A stretch of 51,401 nt of DNA from Acrasis kona. Taxonomy: Eukaryota; Heterolobosea; Eutetramitea; Acrasida; Acrasidae. Positions 10,718-21,800 of this stretch are shown here, piece after piece. A program made the position numbers and the translations under genes. Position 1 is the stretch's first letter. The number at the start of each line of letters is the position of its first letter. The DNA is taken from positions 1-51,401 of the forward strand of contig JAOPGA020001300.1 of the NCBI GenBank assembly GCA_026419775.2. The letters run 5' to 3'. The notes beneath the pieces are model-generated. The model did no database searches and was not told where the DNA came from. It saw nothing but the letters and a program-made list of their open reading frames with translations.

Positions 10718-10752
10718 AAATTTGTAAGCCACTTTCTTCAGCTTACAAATTT
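10718..10752. repeat. Perfect 12-bp hairpin upstream of aldo-keto reductase
   Basis: AAATTTGTAAGC (10718-10729) and GCTTACAAATTT (10741-10752) are exact reverse complements separated by 11 nt. It lies about 110 bp before the aldo-keto reductase start. It could be a regulatory palindrome, a stem in the transcript or a transposon relic. Confidence 0.7.
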
Positions 10753-10862
10753 TCGGAATTGTTTAAGTCGGAGTGGGACCGGGGTTTACATACATCGTAA
10801 CATACATACGGTTTGTAAGTTGTAATTCTCCAATTTACTCCAATGAGAATTGCAAAGCAAAC

Positions 10863-11853
10863 ATGGTAAAGAGAGTTCTTGGAGCAGCATCAATAGGAGG
10901 GTCTAATAGCGGAATCGAAACTGAAGAAAGACTTAATCACGTGCTGAAAGTCCTTCAAGACAATAACATTGATGAAATCGACTCTGCAAGAATATACACA
11001 AAGGGTGAATCTGAGAAGTTACTCGGTCAAGTTTCTGCTCACAAAAAGTTCAAAATCTCAACCAAGGTGCCATCATTCCAGCCAGGATCTGGTAAGAAGG
11101 AGTTAATCCTGAAGAGTTTTAAAGACAGCACTGAAGCACTAAAACAAGATTCAGTAGACATTTACTACCTACATGCCCCAGATAGAGAAACCAGTTTTGA
11201 AGAGCAAGCAGAAGCAATGAATGAGGTACACAAGAATGGGGGATTCAAGCGTCTTGGTCTTTCCAACTACACCGCCGAAGAAGTTGAGAAGTTCTATAAC
11301 ATTTGCAAAAAAGAGGGTTACGTACTCCCAGAAGTGTACCAGGGTAACTACAACGCCGTAACAAGGAACAATGAAGAGGCACTGTTTCCACTTCTTAGAA
11401 AATTGAACATTAGCTTCTACGCATACTCACCACTAGCCGGTGGTCTATTTGCCAAGTCGATTGATGAGCTCAAAAATCCAAAAGAAGGATCAAGGTTCCA
11501 TCCAAACAGTGGAGCTGGACCAATGTATAGAAGAATGGTAAGTCTGATTTTATTATATCGAATAACTAACATCCATCCAGTACATCAATGATACTTTCCT
11601 CAATGCCATTGAGAAGTTCCAATTATTATGTAAAGAAGAAGACATCAAGCCAAGTCAAGCCGCTTTCAGATGGTTACAGCACCACTCTGAACTCAAGGAA
11701 AATGATGCCATCATTTTGGGTGCATCAAATGTGGCACAGTTAGAAGAAAATGTGGCAGACTCTGATGGACCAAAACTATCTGAGAAATTATTGAAGGGAT
11801 TGTCAGACATGTGGGATGGTGTAGCTGATAAAGCACCAAATTACCACATGTAA
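10863..11853 (+). CDS. Aldo/keto reductase, AKR7-like (315 aa)
   Basis: Exons 10863..11537 and 11581..11853 are joined over a 43-nt intron with an ACTAAC branch site. Start is MVKRVLGAASIGG; the frame is open further upstream but only this ATG gives the family N-terminus. The catalytic tetrad of aldo/keto reductases is visible: D in IDSARIY, the following Y, K in ISTKVPS and H in YYLHAPDR. Later landmarks are LGLSNYTAEEV, VYQGNYNAVTRNNE, FYAYSPLAGG, and a C-terminal ILGASNVAQLEEN that would bind NADP(H). The N-terminal DSARIYTKGESEKLLG and the spacing fit the AKR7 (aflatoxin aldehyde reductase) branch. It should reduce aldehydes in the cytosol; the physiological substrate is unknown. Confidence 0.92.
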
Positions 11854-12244
11854 ACTGTAATAAACGTAACATTTATTTAAAATACATTATTATTTTTGAA
11901 ACCTTGTCGAGGGAACGGGAGACATTGGATCGGGCAGGCGAATCATCCAATCTAGATGGCGGTGAAGAGGTGACGGGGGAGAGGTTGATTGAAGGCTGGA
12001 AAAAGCGTTTAGACTCGCTTTGGAGTCGGTATTTATAGGGAAGGAGATTAGCGAGGGAAAGGACGAAAATTCCAGCAGATATTGAAGTTGTTGTTGTGGT
12101 ACATGTAAAATGTTCGAATAAATTGTTTGACTTCTTGGTGACGCTGCTTTATTTTGGTCTCAACAATATTGTTTGTCTTCACTTACAAAAATTGATGCTG
12201 ACTGTTGTTAACTTGAAACTTACCGGTGTTCAATTTATTCCGTG
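11854..12244. other. Intergenic stretch with a GC-richer open frame on the minus strand
   Basis: On the minus strand a frame is open from 12148 to TAA at 11873-11875 (91 codons, no ATG). It reads as a hydrophobic segment (TSISAGIFVLSLANLLPY) followed by a Ser/Arg-rich tail (LDDSPARSNVSRSLDKV). Donor-like GTAAGT and acceptor-like AAAG signals occur about 40 nt apart just upstream (GTAAGTGAAG near 12187). A plus-strand frame ending TAG at 12036-12038 is also open across the GC-rich core. One small gene may exist here, but I could not find a start codon. Confidence 0.3.
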
Positions 12245-13345
12245 ATGTCTAAAAGAAGGTTCGAGGGGAGTGGAGAAGACCAACCACACAGCAAAATAAA
12301 AAAGAAGTGGGCAGATTTTGATAATGATCCACAGCATGAACAAGAAATTAGCGAAAAATTGAGGAAGGCGAACGAAGCACGTCAGATACGTTCAATTCGT
12401 AGAGTTGCAAAAGGGGATTTTGATGCAAGTCACGAAGACCTTCTTGGTTCCGTTGATGTCAGTGCAGACGGCAGCATTAAAAATGTTGGAGGTGAAGATA
12501 AAACGAGTGAAAATCAGGTCGAAGAGGGTGTAGTATTTGACGCATTCAATCTTGTTGAAGAGAGGCAGGACGGGTCTTTTGATGAGTCTGGTAATTATTT
12601 AGAAAAGAAGCGTAATTTTGCAAAGATCAATCAGAACAGAGAAAAATTAGAGAAAAAGTTATTAGAAGAACAGCTTCTAACGGGGTCCAAGATTGACGTG
12701 GATGTAATCAGAAGAAGAGTAAAGAAACAGCAGCAGGACCAGAGCGACTCTGAAGAAGAAGGAGAAGAACAAGATGCTTGGGCCGACCAACTTGCCACCA
12801 CCACCGCCACCATCTCGAGCAGTAACACATCTCGCAACGAACCCTCCGAAGACAAGCCACAGGAACAGTTTAACGAAATGATATTAAAGAGAGCAATTTA
12901 CCAAGTACTGGATCATCCTCAAGAAACTGTTGCAGCGGGTCTCTCGCGCCTTCAACCAAAAAAAAAATCAACCAACATTGATTTGGACAGAATAGAAAAG
13001 TTCGAAAAATTAAGTCAAGCCGTCATGAAGTTGGTCAAGATGGGAGAGTACACCATATACAGCGAGACCCGTGCTCAAATAGAAGACGAATTGGATGCAC
13101 ATAAAAGATGCGAACCAGAATGCGAATGGTATTACAAGTGGGAGCTTCAAGGAGAGACTTTTGGGCCGTTTAGTACCAAAGCAATGATCGAGTGGAGAGA
13201 TGCAGATCAGTTTTCTGACTATGACATTCTTGTAAAAAAAATAGTAAAGGGAGAGAGCGAAGAGGTGGATATGTTTGGCGGTGAAGAGGATGCACCAACA
13301 GAATTTGTATACTTGTCTAGTATTGACTTGGATGGATATAATTAA
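12245..13345 (+). CDS. CD2BP2: CD2BP2/LIN1-like U5 snRNP protein with GYF domain (366 aa)
   Basis: Single exon, ATG at 12245. The N-terminus is basic with KKKWADFDNDP. The central region contains EGVVFDAFNLVEERQDGSF followed by DESGNYLEKK, a hallmark of CD2BP2 and yeast Lin1 (D-F-N-L-x-E-E-x-x-x-G-x-F-D-x-x-G-N-Y). An acidic linker (SDSEEEGEEQDAWAD) follows. Near residues 292-345 is a GYF-type segment (WYYKWELQGETFGPF ... MIEWRDADQF), which binds proline-rich peptides. In other eukaryotes this protein joins the U5/tri-snRNP assembly pathway in the nucleus through DIM1 and PRP6. The classical GYF triplet is replaced here by GETFGPFST, so ligand binding may differ. It converges on the F-box gene, with 1 nt between the stop codons. 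Confidence 0.85.
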   Translation: MSKRRFEGSGEDQPHSKIKKKWADFDNDPQHEQEISEKLRKANEARQIRSIRRVAKGDFDASHEDLLGSVDVSADGSIKNVGGEDKTSENQVEEGVVFDAFNLVEERQDGSFDESGNYLEKKRNFAKINQNREKLEKKLLEEQLLTGSKIDVDVIRRRVKKQQQDQSDSEEEGEEQDAWADQLATTTATISSSNTSRNEPSEDKPQEQFNEMILKRAIYQVLDHPQETVAAGLSRLQPKKKSTNIDLDRIEKFEKLSQAVMKLVKMGEYTIYSETRAQIEDELDAHKRCEPECEWYYKWELQGETFGPFSTKAMIEWRDADQFSDYDILVKKIVKGESEEVDMFGGEEDAPTEFVYLSSIDLDGYN

Positions 13346-13346
13346 A

Positions 13347-13874
13347 CTACATTTTATTTATACACGATATTTGTGCGTAAAAGTCTATGGATGCGCCACA
13401 ATTGGTACATACGTAGCGCGTTTGTTGTGATTTGTACAGTTCCATATTCTTGTGAAAGCACAGCCTGACTCTTTCTGAGATGTTGGATTGCCTTGCAATC
13501 TTTGAAAGTAGCTCGTGTCGTGCCCAATTGATTTCTTTATTGGAAATGTATTGGTCGTTGATTCTTTTTTGGATGCGTTCTGAATAGTATTTTTTATAAA
13601 TGTGCTCCCAATCCATGTTCTTCAACTTGGACATTTTCTTCCTATTGTACTTGCTTGTGTAGCCCCCAGTCATTTTTAGTTTAATTTCTTCAATAAACAA
13701 GAAATCCCTGCGGCATAAGAACATCCAGTCGATCTTCGAAATTAATTGTGCCCATTTTTTACAAACAAACACAGCGGTACTAAAAAGCATATAGGTATCA
13801 CAATATGACAGAATAATTTCGACAATTTCGTCTAATTCTAACAGTTCACCCTCATCCCACACCATCTCATCCAT
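13347..13874 (-). CDS. F-box protein (175 aa)
   Basis: Single exon from ATG at 13874. Residues 10-55 form an F-box-like helix set (LLELDEIVEIILSYCDTYML, then VCKKWAQLISK and WMFLCRRDF), followed by WEHIYKKYYSERI. F-boxes bind SKP1 and recruit substrates to SCF ubiquitin ligases. The C-terminal part is helical and basic, ending with YVCTNCGASIDFYAQISC, a CxxC knuckle that may hold half a zinc site. There are no leucine-rich repeats or WD repeats, so the substrate is unknown. The start lies about 60 bp from the palindrome at 13938, which may sit in its promoter. Confidence 0.65.
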   Translation of the reverse strand: MDEMVWDEGELLELDEIVEIILSYCDTYMLFSTAVFVCKKWAQLISKIDWMFLCRRDFLFIEEIKLKMTGGYTSKYNRKKMSKLKNMDWEHIYKKYYSERIQKRINDQYISNKEINWARHELLSKIARQSNISERVRLCFHKNMELYKSQQTRYVCTNCGASIDFYAQISCINKM

Positions 13875-13937
13875 TGAAAAAATCGGTGGTCAATCCTCAT
13901 TTTGTAACGCAGATATTCAGTATTGATGGTATTTTTC

Positions 13938-14033
13938 ATCACTCCGCACGTGGGGTACAATTCCTCATTCGTGCGTCGTTCGTTGCACTCACTCCGCACT
14001 CATTCGAAATTGTTACCCACGAGGGCGAGTGAT
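13938..14033. repeat. 96-bp palindromic MITE-like element
   Basis: The left arm 13938-13962 (starts ATCACTCCGCACGTGGGGTA) pairs imperfectly with the right arm 14008-14033 (ends ACGAGGGCGAGTGAT). The outer ATCACTC/GAGTGAT is perfect. The inner GTGGGGTACAATT faces AATTGTTACCCAC. The spacer repeats ACTCCGCAC a second time (13991-13999). It is GC-richer than its surroundings. It fits a tiny terminal-inverted-repeat element or a strong DNA/RNA hairpin. The rest of 13875-14169 shows no gene. Confidence 0.55.
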
Positions 14034-14169
14034 TAGGAAATTCCTGTCTCTTCATGTCAACATAATTAATAAAGATGTTACTTATTTTATTCTCTGTCCT
14101 AATATGTTTTGTTGTATGCCATTGCAACAAAGGGCATTTCTATATAGTACTGTGGTAAAAATTTAGGAA

Positions 14170-14625
14170 ATGACTGATCACACTCATGAGAAGTATCTCG
14201 CAGGACTGGTGTACATTCCACCAAGTGAGCAGGATAAGAAAGCTGAAGTATTGGCTAAAACTTTTCAAGAAATGGTTAGTATTCGTGGACACTCACAACC
14301 AGCTGTATTACCAAACTTGCAGCTGCAGTTTGACAATGCACCAGACCATATAGTTAACCCAGCAAACTTACAAGCTCAGATAGAGCTCATCAAAAAGCGA
14401 TCTAGACCTGTTGATGTTGTTCAGTTGTCAAATGAATCGAAAAGTCAACCAAAAAAACGGGGCAGAAGAAGTGAGGAGGAAAATGTTATATGTGATATCG
14501 AGTTGTTGTCACAAGAGGAGAAGGAACAGATCTCGAACGAAAACATCAAGAGCCATGTCAAATTCTTGACCGAGAGCCGGTACAAGAAACAGTACAACTG
14601 TTATACATTAGACTTGGCTCCTTGA
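14170..14625 (+). CDS. Hypothetical protein (151 aa)
   Basis: Single exon, ATG at 14170, TGA at 14623-14625. It begins MTDHTHEKYLAGLVYIPPSE. It contains a basic patch (KSQPKKRGRRSEEE, about residues 93-106) that could be a nuclear localisation signal or AT-hook-like motif, and ends in an acidic then basic helical tail (LLSQEEKEQISNE). No signal peptide or membrane segment. I do not recognise a family. It stands next to a damaged Harbinger-type transposase on the opposite strand. Such elements often carry a second small DNA-binding protein, so it might be that partner, but nothing in the sequence proves it. Confidence 0.5.
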   Translation: MTDHTHEKYLAGLVYIPPSEQDKKAEVLAKTFQEMVSIRGHSQPAVLPNLQLQFDNAPDHIVNPANLQAQIELIKKRSRPVDVVQLSNESKSQPKKRGRRSEEENVICDIELLSQEEKEQISNENIKSHVKFLTESRYKKQYNCYTLDLAP

Positions 14626-14779
14626 ATCGTTCAATTCTAATCAACCGTGTCAACAAGGTTCAACAAGTTCAACCTGCTCAACTGGTTGTGCTTAATTGCT
14701 AACAAAGCTTTTTATAAAGAGATTTGATAAACAATTTATTTATACATTTTGTGGCCTCAAATACTCGTTGATCGTTCTG

Positions 14780-14879
14780 GAAAGTGGGTGGCCTAACATT
14801 ATTCCAAGATTGGCTATGATGGCGGATGTGAAAGTGGGTGGCCTAACATTATTCCGAGATTGGCTATGATAGCGGATGT
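14780..14879. repeat. 50-bp direct tandem duplication in transposase 3' end
   Basis: Copies 14780-14829 and 14830-14879 differ at only two positions (14806/14856 and 14821/14871). Each begins GAAAGTGGGTGGCCTAACAT. Because 50 is not a multiple of 3, the second copy shifts the minus-strand transposase frame. Confidence 0.95.
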
Positions 14880-15752
14880 AAAAAAAGCCAGATGGTGCTT
14901 GTCTCTACCGTGTCTCCATACTCCACTTAAAGCTCTAAATACTTTAATCCTCCCAATTGCATTCTCGACAAGTATTCTGACTGATCCAATTACTCTATTA
15001 GCTGCAGCTTGAGCTTCTCCGATATTGGCTCCCTTGTATGGTACAATACAATTATCCAAGCCAATGTACCCATTATCAGCAAGGATGACCTCACCTCTTC
15101 GTAGTTTGATGTCTGGTCTTCGAAGCCACGATCGTGCCATCGAAATGTCGTGTACAGTCCCTCGAAAGGGTCCATGAATGTCAAGTATACGTCCATCTAT
15201 CAACGATACCACAACATGGTACTTCACCATATGGTTCTTGTGCTTTCCTGAATAATAGATGCGCTGGATGTCCCAACCTCCAGGACACTCCGTCCCATCT
15301 ATAATGATTTTACAGTGACGGAGTATCCCAGTATCAATGTTATCATCAAAACGTCCATCAAAATCAAACTTTTTGTAGGTTAGCAGAATTTAAAATTTAT
15401 GTTGTCTTACCACAGGCATGCAATGCTGGACTACTTTGGCCATTGTCTTCCATATTATCTCTGAATATGTTTCATAATTCAACCTAACTTGCAGAAGTAC
15501 TGTTCTTGATGTAGGGTAGACCTTTAAAAAATGTGATGTTAAAATGAGATCACGAGCTGTAACATCATGTGTGTGCAATACTTCTAATAAAAATCCTAAC
15601 AACTCTGGCCAAGTCCCTATAGATTCACTAAATTGTCTTTTACCCCTTGACTTGAATATTGGGCCATGAATCTCTTCGTACAAAAAAAATTCGTAGTCAA
15701 CAGGATTATTTAAAGAATAAAAATGAAAGATATATACAGCAGTTTTAACCAA
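14814..15752 (-). pseudogene. DDE_Tnp_4 / Harbinger-type transposase, damaged
   Basis: Exons 15411..15752 and 14814..15368 are joined by a 42-nt intron (CMPV|FDFDGRFDD). The DDE endonuclease signature is clear: IIIDGTECP (first Asp), YYSGKHKNHMVKYHVVVSL, GPFRGTVHDISMAR, then VILADNGYIG (second Asp) and VENAIGRIKVFRAL (Glu). The upstream part has ARDLILTSHFLKVYPTSR, typical of HARBI1-like proteins. Two lesions suggest a dying copy. The 5' exon has no ATG: the frame opens after a TGA, and 15752 is a TTG. The 50-bp tandem duplication replaces a tail that would read GHPLSRTINEYLRPQNV with GHPLSHPPS and an early stop. No clear terminal inverted repeats were found. A HARBI1-like host gene is less likely given these defects. 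Confidence 0.8.
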
Positions 15753-15898
15753 AAACAGCTTAATGTCTCGAGATGGTCATTATCAAATATTTCTGTAATA
15801 TTTTTTTCTCCTCGTCGGGATTCATCCTAAATTGCTTGTTTCACGAAGTTTTACAAAAGGATTTATTTATGGAACACGCGTGTTCAAGTCCACCAATA

Positions 15899-18800
15899 AT
15901 GTTACGGTTGGTGTTCTTAGTGGTATTTATGTTCGTGTTCTCCTGGCGAATCCAAGCTATGCCAACCATAAACTCATTAGCTGGTTACTTCAGCCCTAGT
16001 ACACCCGTTAACAGTCTTAATGCGCAATTGTCATACCCATGGGGAACTTTTTACGATTCTAATAATAATTTGCTTTATGTTTGTGACACAGGTGACGTCA
16101 TTATTAGAGTGGTCGACTTATCAACAAACATAACAACGTTAGTAGCTGGTCAATGTAAGTATTTATCTTCAACTGACTCAATAATTATAGACGGCAAAAC
16201 TGGTTTCTCTGGCGACAACGGTCTTGCAACCAATGCTCTATTTAATACTCCACAAACAATTGTTGCCGACGGAGCCAACAATTTACTTTACATTTCTGAC
16301 AGCCTTAATCATGTAATTAGAGAAGTTAATCGTACCTCTGGAATCATTCGAACAGTAGTTGGTACCGGAATACAAGGCTATACTGGAAATGGAGGAGCTG
16401 CTACGAGCGCTCGAATTGATACACCAAACGGAATGGCCTTCGACTCTGATGCCAACGTCTTATACTTCACAGAACAAGGAAACAATTACATTATTCGCAA
16501 GTGGAACCGAACCAGTAACATTATATCTCTAGTGGCAGGTCAACAAGGTAGTTCAGGAACCTCTGGAAACAACGTTATAGCCACTTCTGCCCAATTGTGT
16601 AATCCTTTCGGATTGACTCTTGACACGGAAAACAAAGTACTATACCTCGCAGATGTGTGTTTCCACGGAGTTAGAAGAATTACTTTAAATACAGGAATCA
16701 TATCTACTTTTGCAGGAGGTAATGGAGCTGGTTTCAGCGGAGATAATGGTTTAGCTACCAGCGCTCAATTCAACAATCCTTATGACGTCACTGTTGATAG
16801 TGGTCGCAAATTAGTTTATATAGCTGATTACAGTAATTATATTATTCGTGTTGTTAACCAAACTACTGGTGTCGTAAGAACCATAGCGGGAACTCAAGGC
16901 TCATATGCATATGGAGGGGATGGAGGTCTAGCTACATCCGCTAAACTAACCTATGTCATGAGGCTCACCTTAGATAAAACCAGAAATCAGTTATACTTTA
17001 CTGACAAACAGAGCAGGATGATAAGAGGCATCGATCTTAGTTCTAATGTCATTCAAACAGTAGTTGGGGCTCCCTTCCAATATTCAGGTCCTTCTTATGG
17101 AGCAAGATTATTTGGTCAAGTCTATTCTGCAAAATATGACAACCTAAGAAATCAATTATATATTACAGACGCCACCTCTCATAGAGTGATGGTGATCAAC
17201 CGTAATACAAATATCATTCAGACAATATTGGGAGCTGGTCCAGATGCCTTTACTGGCAGCTACGATACTGTTGCTATTAATTCTCCTTCTTTCTTTCCAG
17301 TCGGTATATCTTTAGACGTGACTAATAACTTGGTTTATGTTGCAGAGTTTGGTGTTCATACTATTCGTGTAATCAATAGAACCAGTGGAATGGTGACCAG
17401 AATAGCAGGTACTGGAGTCTGTGGTTATAGTGGTGATGGAGGTTTAGCCTTATCTGCTCAAATTTGTAATCCTTATGGTATCTTATATGACTCTTCTACT
17501 TCTACAGTGTATTTTACATCTTACAATAACCACGTTATTCGCTCTATCAAGAATGGAGTGATTAATACAGTAGTGGGAACAGGTGTCAGTGGTTATAACG
17601 GTAACAATCAAGTTGGCAATAGTACACAACTTTTTAATCCATCTTTATTAAGTATTGATGTTTCTCGTAATATCCTCTATTTCCCAGACTCTAATAACAA
17701 TATTGTAAGGGCATGGAATAGAACTTCCAATATAGTTACCAATATAGCTGGTATACCTGGCTCTACTAGTTACTCTGGTGACAAAGGACCTGCATTATCA
17801 GCTAGTATAAATTATCCAACTGGTGTGACTTTTAATTCCAACACCAATCAGTTATATGTAACCGATACTCGTAATCAACTAGTCAGAGTGATTGATATGA
17901 ACACTGGTACTATTACAAAAGTGACTGGTATTTACACTGTGGCATCGAGTACTGGAGATGGTGGTATATTGGTCAACGCCACTTTGAATCTACCAAATTT
18001 AGTAGAATTTGACAATGTCAATAATGTCACCTATATTGTTGAAAATAATTACGTAAGAAGTTGTGTATCAGGATCAGTACCTAATTGATACTGCTATTGG
18101 TAATTGGAACATTTATACTCCGACAACAGCCATAAATAGTCAATTGAATGCTCCACAAGGACTTTGTTATGACTCTACTAAAAACAGAATGTACGTCAAC
18201 GACAAGTTTGACAATGTCGTAAAGATGGTCGACTTGAACACCAATGTAGCCACGGTTATTGCTGGTAGTGGTGTTGAAGGTTATTCAGGTGACGGAGGAT
18301 TGGCCACAAATGCCAAGATGTATAATCCAAGAGGTTGTGTTGTAGATACAGTCAACAATTATTTATATATTACAGAATACCGTAATAAAGTGATACGCAT
18401 GGTCGACTTGAACACTAACATTATATCAACTGTAGTTGGTAATAACGTTGATGGTTATACTCCAGATGGTAGCTCACCAGTCAATCCCATGACCGGTCCC
18501 AGTACGGTTGCGTTAGATTCTGCTAATAATCTCCTATATTGGGTCGAAGAAAATCGTCACGTAGCTCGTTACTTGAACAGAACAGATAATAAAATTTATA
18601 CAGCAGCTGGTGTGCAGAGTTCATCTGGAGCTGCTTCTTCAACACCTGTTCCTGCAGTCGGTAACAAGTTGTGTAGTCCATGGGGTATCAACCTAGACTC
18701 ACTAAACAATGTGTTATATATTTCAGAGTTATGTGGTAATGTGGTGAGAATGGTCAACCGTACCTCAGGAATGATGTCCATCTATGCTGGAAATGGCACT

Positions 18801-21800
18801 GCAGGATACGCAGGTGATGGAGGTTTATCTACCAATGCTTTATTAAATCTTCCATGTCATACTCAAGTTGACAACAGTAGAAACATATTATATATTAGTG
18901 ACTTCACAAATAGGGTGGTGAGATCTGTATCCACTACATCCAAAATCATCTCAACTATCGCCGGTAATTATACCATGGGTGGTGGTTATGCGAATGACGG
19001 AGGTCCAGCTACATATTCTCAGTTTAGTAATCCAAACATGTTGGCTCTTGATACAAACAACAACCAGCTCTATGTGGCTGATGTCAATAATGCAGCCATA
19101 AGAACCATTGATCTGTCTACCAACAATATAAGGACCAACGTAGGTGGGCCAACCAATTACAGAGGACCCGCTCTGAATGCAAGAATCTTGAATCTTGTTT
19201 ATGATGTAAAGATTGAGCAAGAAAGAAATTTAATGTATTTTGTAGACGGTGCTTCTAATACTGTCAAGGTGGTTGATAAATACATCAATACTGTTTCTAC
19301 TTTTGCTGGTTTGGGTGCTAGTAACGCTGGTTACAATGGAGATAATATATTGGCTACTTCTGCTACTTTGAACGGACCTCGTTCCTTAGCAGTTGATACT
19401 GTTAATAACTTAGTTTATATTGCTGACTTTAGTAATAATATGATCCGTGTGGTCAACCGTAGCAATGGAATCATATCAAGATTTGCAGGAAATGGTGTTT
19501 GTGGTAACACAGGCGATGGAGGACCAGCAACCTCTGCACAGATATGTTCTCCATTTGGTATGGTACTAGACACCATAACCAACACTTTGTATTTCTCCAC
19601 TCATGGCCATCATGTAATACGCTCTGTTAGAAATGGAACTATAAATGCTGTTGCAGGTAATGGTACCGCTGGTTACAACGGCAATAACATTGCGGCAGTA
19701 AATGCTCAATTAAACTTCCCATGTCACCTATCAATTGATTATGATAGAAACTTGATATATGTTGCCGATACCAACAATCACATCATTCGATCTATCAATC
19801 GAACAAGTGGTATAATAGGATTGGTTGCTGGAACTCCGAAATTGTCATCATATAATGGCGATGATCAACTAAGATCCAGTGCAAGCGTTGCGTTCAGTTA
19901 TCCAAATGGTGTTACTTATGATAGTAAAACCAACGCCATATATGTTGCTGATACAGGAAACTATCTTGTCAGGATTATTGATTTGACCACCAATATAGTT
20001 ACTTCAATTGCTGGTAACCGTACAGCGTCATCTTTTGGAGATAAGGGATTGGCAGCAAATGCTGGTTTCGCTTCTCCTTTTAATGTTGCAGTTGATACTA
20101 GATATAATTCTTTATATGTTTCTGATTTGAAATCAATAAGGGTGCTTTACAATAACAACTCTTATATATCTCTAATCGTAACCCCCTCCACAACCTATCT
20201 ACCCACAGTGGCTAAAGTACCGACACCTTGGGCTTGCGTCTGGTCTTCTTCTGATAATAATTATGTACCTTCAAGAATCAATGAACAGGGTGTAGGCGAG
20301 TGCATGTCCTCAGATGGTTCTAATTGTTTATGGACTGGTAATTGTGTAAACACACTATTGAATCCACCAAATCCTATTAGACCATATTCACAGCCATTAT
20401 TTTTATCTCCAAATTGTCAGGCCAACCAAAATTGGATGTGTGCTGTTGGTCAGTATTTCATATCTGTACCTAGTTATTGGGCTTGCATTTGGTCTCCAAA
20501 CGATAATGCGTATGTACCAGGAAGGGTAACTCACAACAATAGAACGGAGGCAATGTCTACTGATGGTGTGAATTGTTTATGGAGGTCCAGTTTGCAGCAA
20601 TGTCTCAATACTATTTACAATCCTCCATCTGTTTTGTATAATATGATCAGCCCTACAGCATTAACTTCGAATTGTAGTAGCGGTTACAACCCACAATACT
20701 TTTGTGTTATTTATAAATACTTTACGAACGTCATCAAACCAACACCAATCTGTAACGCTGGTGCTGGTAGTATTACTGCGCCTGTTATTAGTTATTTGTT
20801 AACTGAAGGTAGTGGGGACATTATTTCCGATCTTGTAAATGTAATCAACGCAACTACTATTAGCCCATACACCCCTATTTGGAGTAAACTGTCCCCACCT
20901 GGTTATACTAACTCCATCAACTTCAATTTTACAAATTCATACTTTAGAATTCCATTTAACTCTTTCAACCCATTACTGTCCTTTACAATAGTGACATGGG
21001 TGAGATTTAATGCGTTAGCAACATATCAAACATTCTTTTACCTTCATAATTTAATGTATTTCCAATATAACCAGGCATCTAGAAATTTTCTAATTGTATA
21101 TCAATGGCGCACGTGCCATGAGTACTTTTACTCCTGTTATTAACACTTGGTATCAGTTAACCGGAAGTTATGACTCTTTTACAAGAACTTGTTCTTTATA
21201 TGTAAACGGAGTTTTACAAAATAATGTATCTGCAACGATGGGATCTCCTGCTAATAATTACTTCTCAATGGGACTTTCTGAATATGGAGGGAGCCCCAAA
21301 GATCAAATGACGGGTTACATGGGACCACTGACTGTTTATCAATATGTATTTACTACTTCACTAGCTAGTTCTGCTTATTCCTTCTCCTTGAATCCTTGCT
21401 CTGGTAATGGTGCTTGTAATGCTGATGGATCATGTACTTGTAACGCAGGTTATTCTGGTCCTACCTGTTCTTATTATTATTGTGGTAGCTATTTAAATAA
21501 TGATACTTTGGTATGCAGTGGTAAGGGAGCGTGTATTTCTTCTGGTAATTGTAGTTGTTTTAATGGTTATTATTCTAGTAATTGCGACATGTTTAACTGT
21601 TATGGTATTATAAGGAGTAACTCGAGCGTATGTTCGGGAGTAGGTACTTGTGTGGCACCAGATACCTGCACTTGTCCAAGTTGTTATAGTGGACCAAACT
21701 GTAGCAATTATATTTGTACACCAACTCCTACCCCTACACCAACACCCACTCCTACACTCACTCCTACGCCAACACCCACTCCTACACTCACTCCCTCACC

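Noticed and set aside
13939-14130. 63-codon minus-strand frame
   Set aside because: Falls on the palindromic repeat; no protein character.
21080-21125. A small intron to explain the frame break near 21095
   Set aside because: No GT-AG pair restores frame: one 27-nt option keeps the wrong frame, and a 19-nt option upstream runs into a stop.
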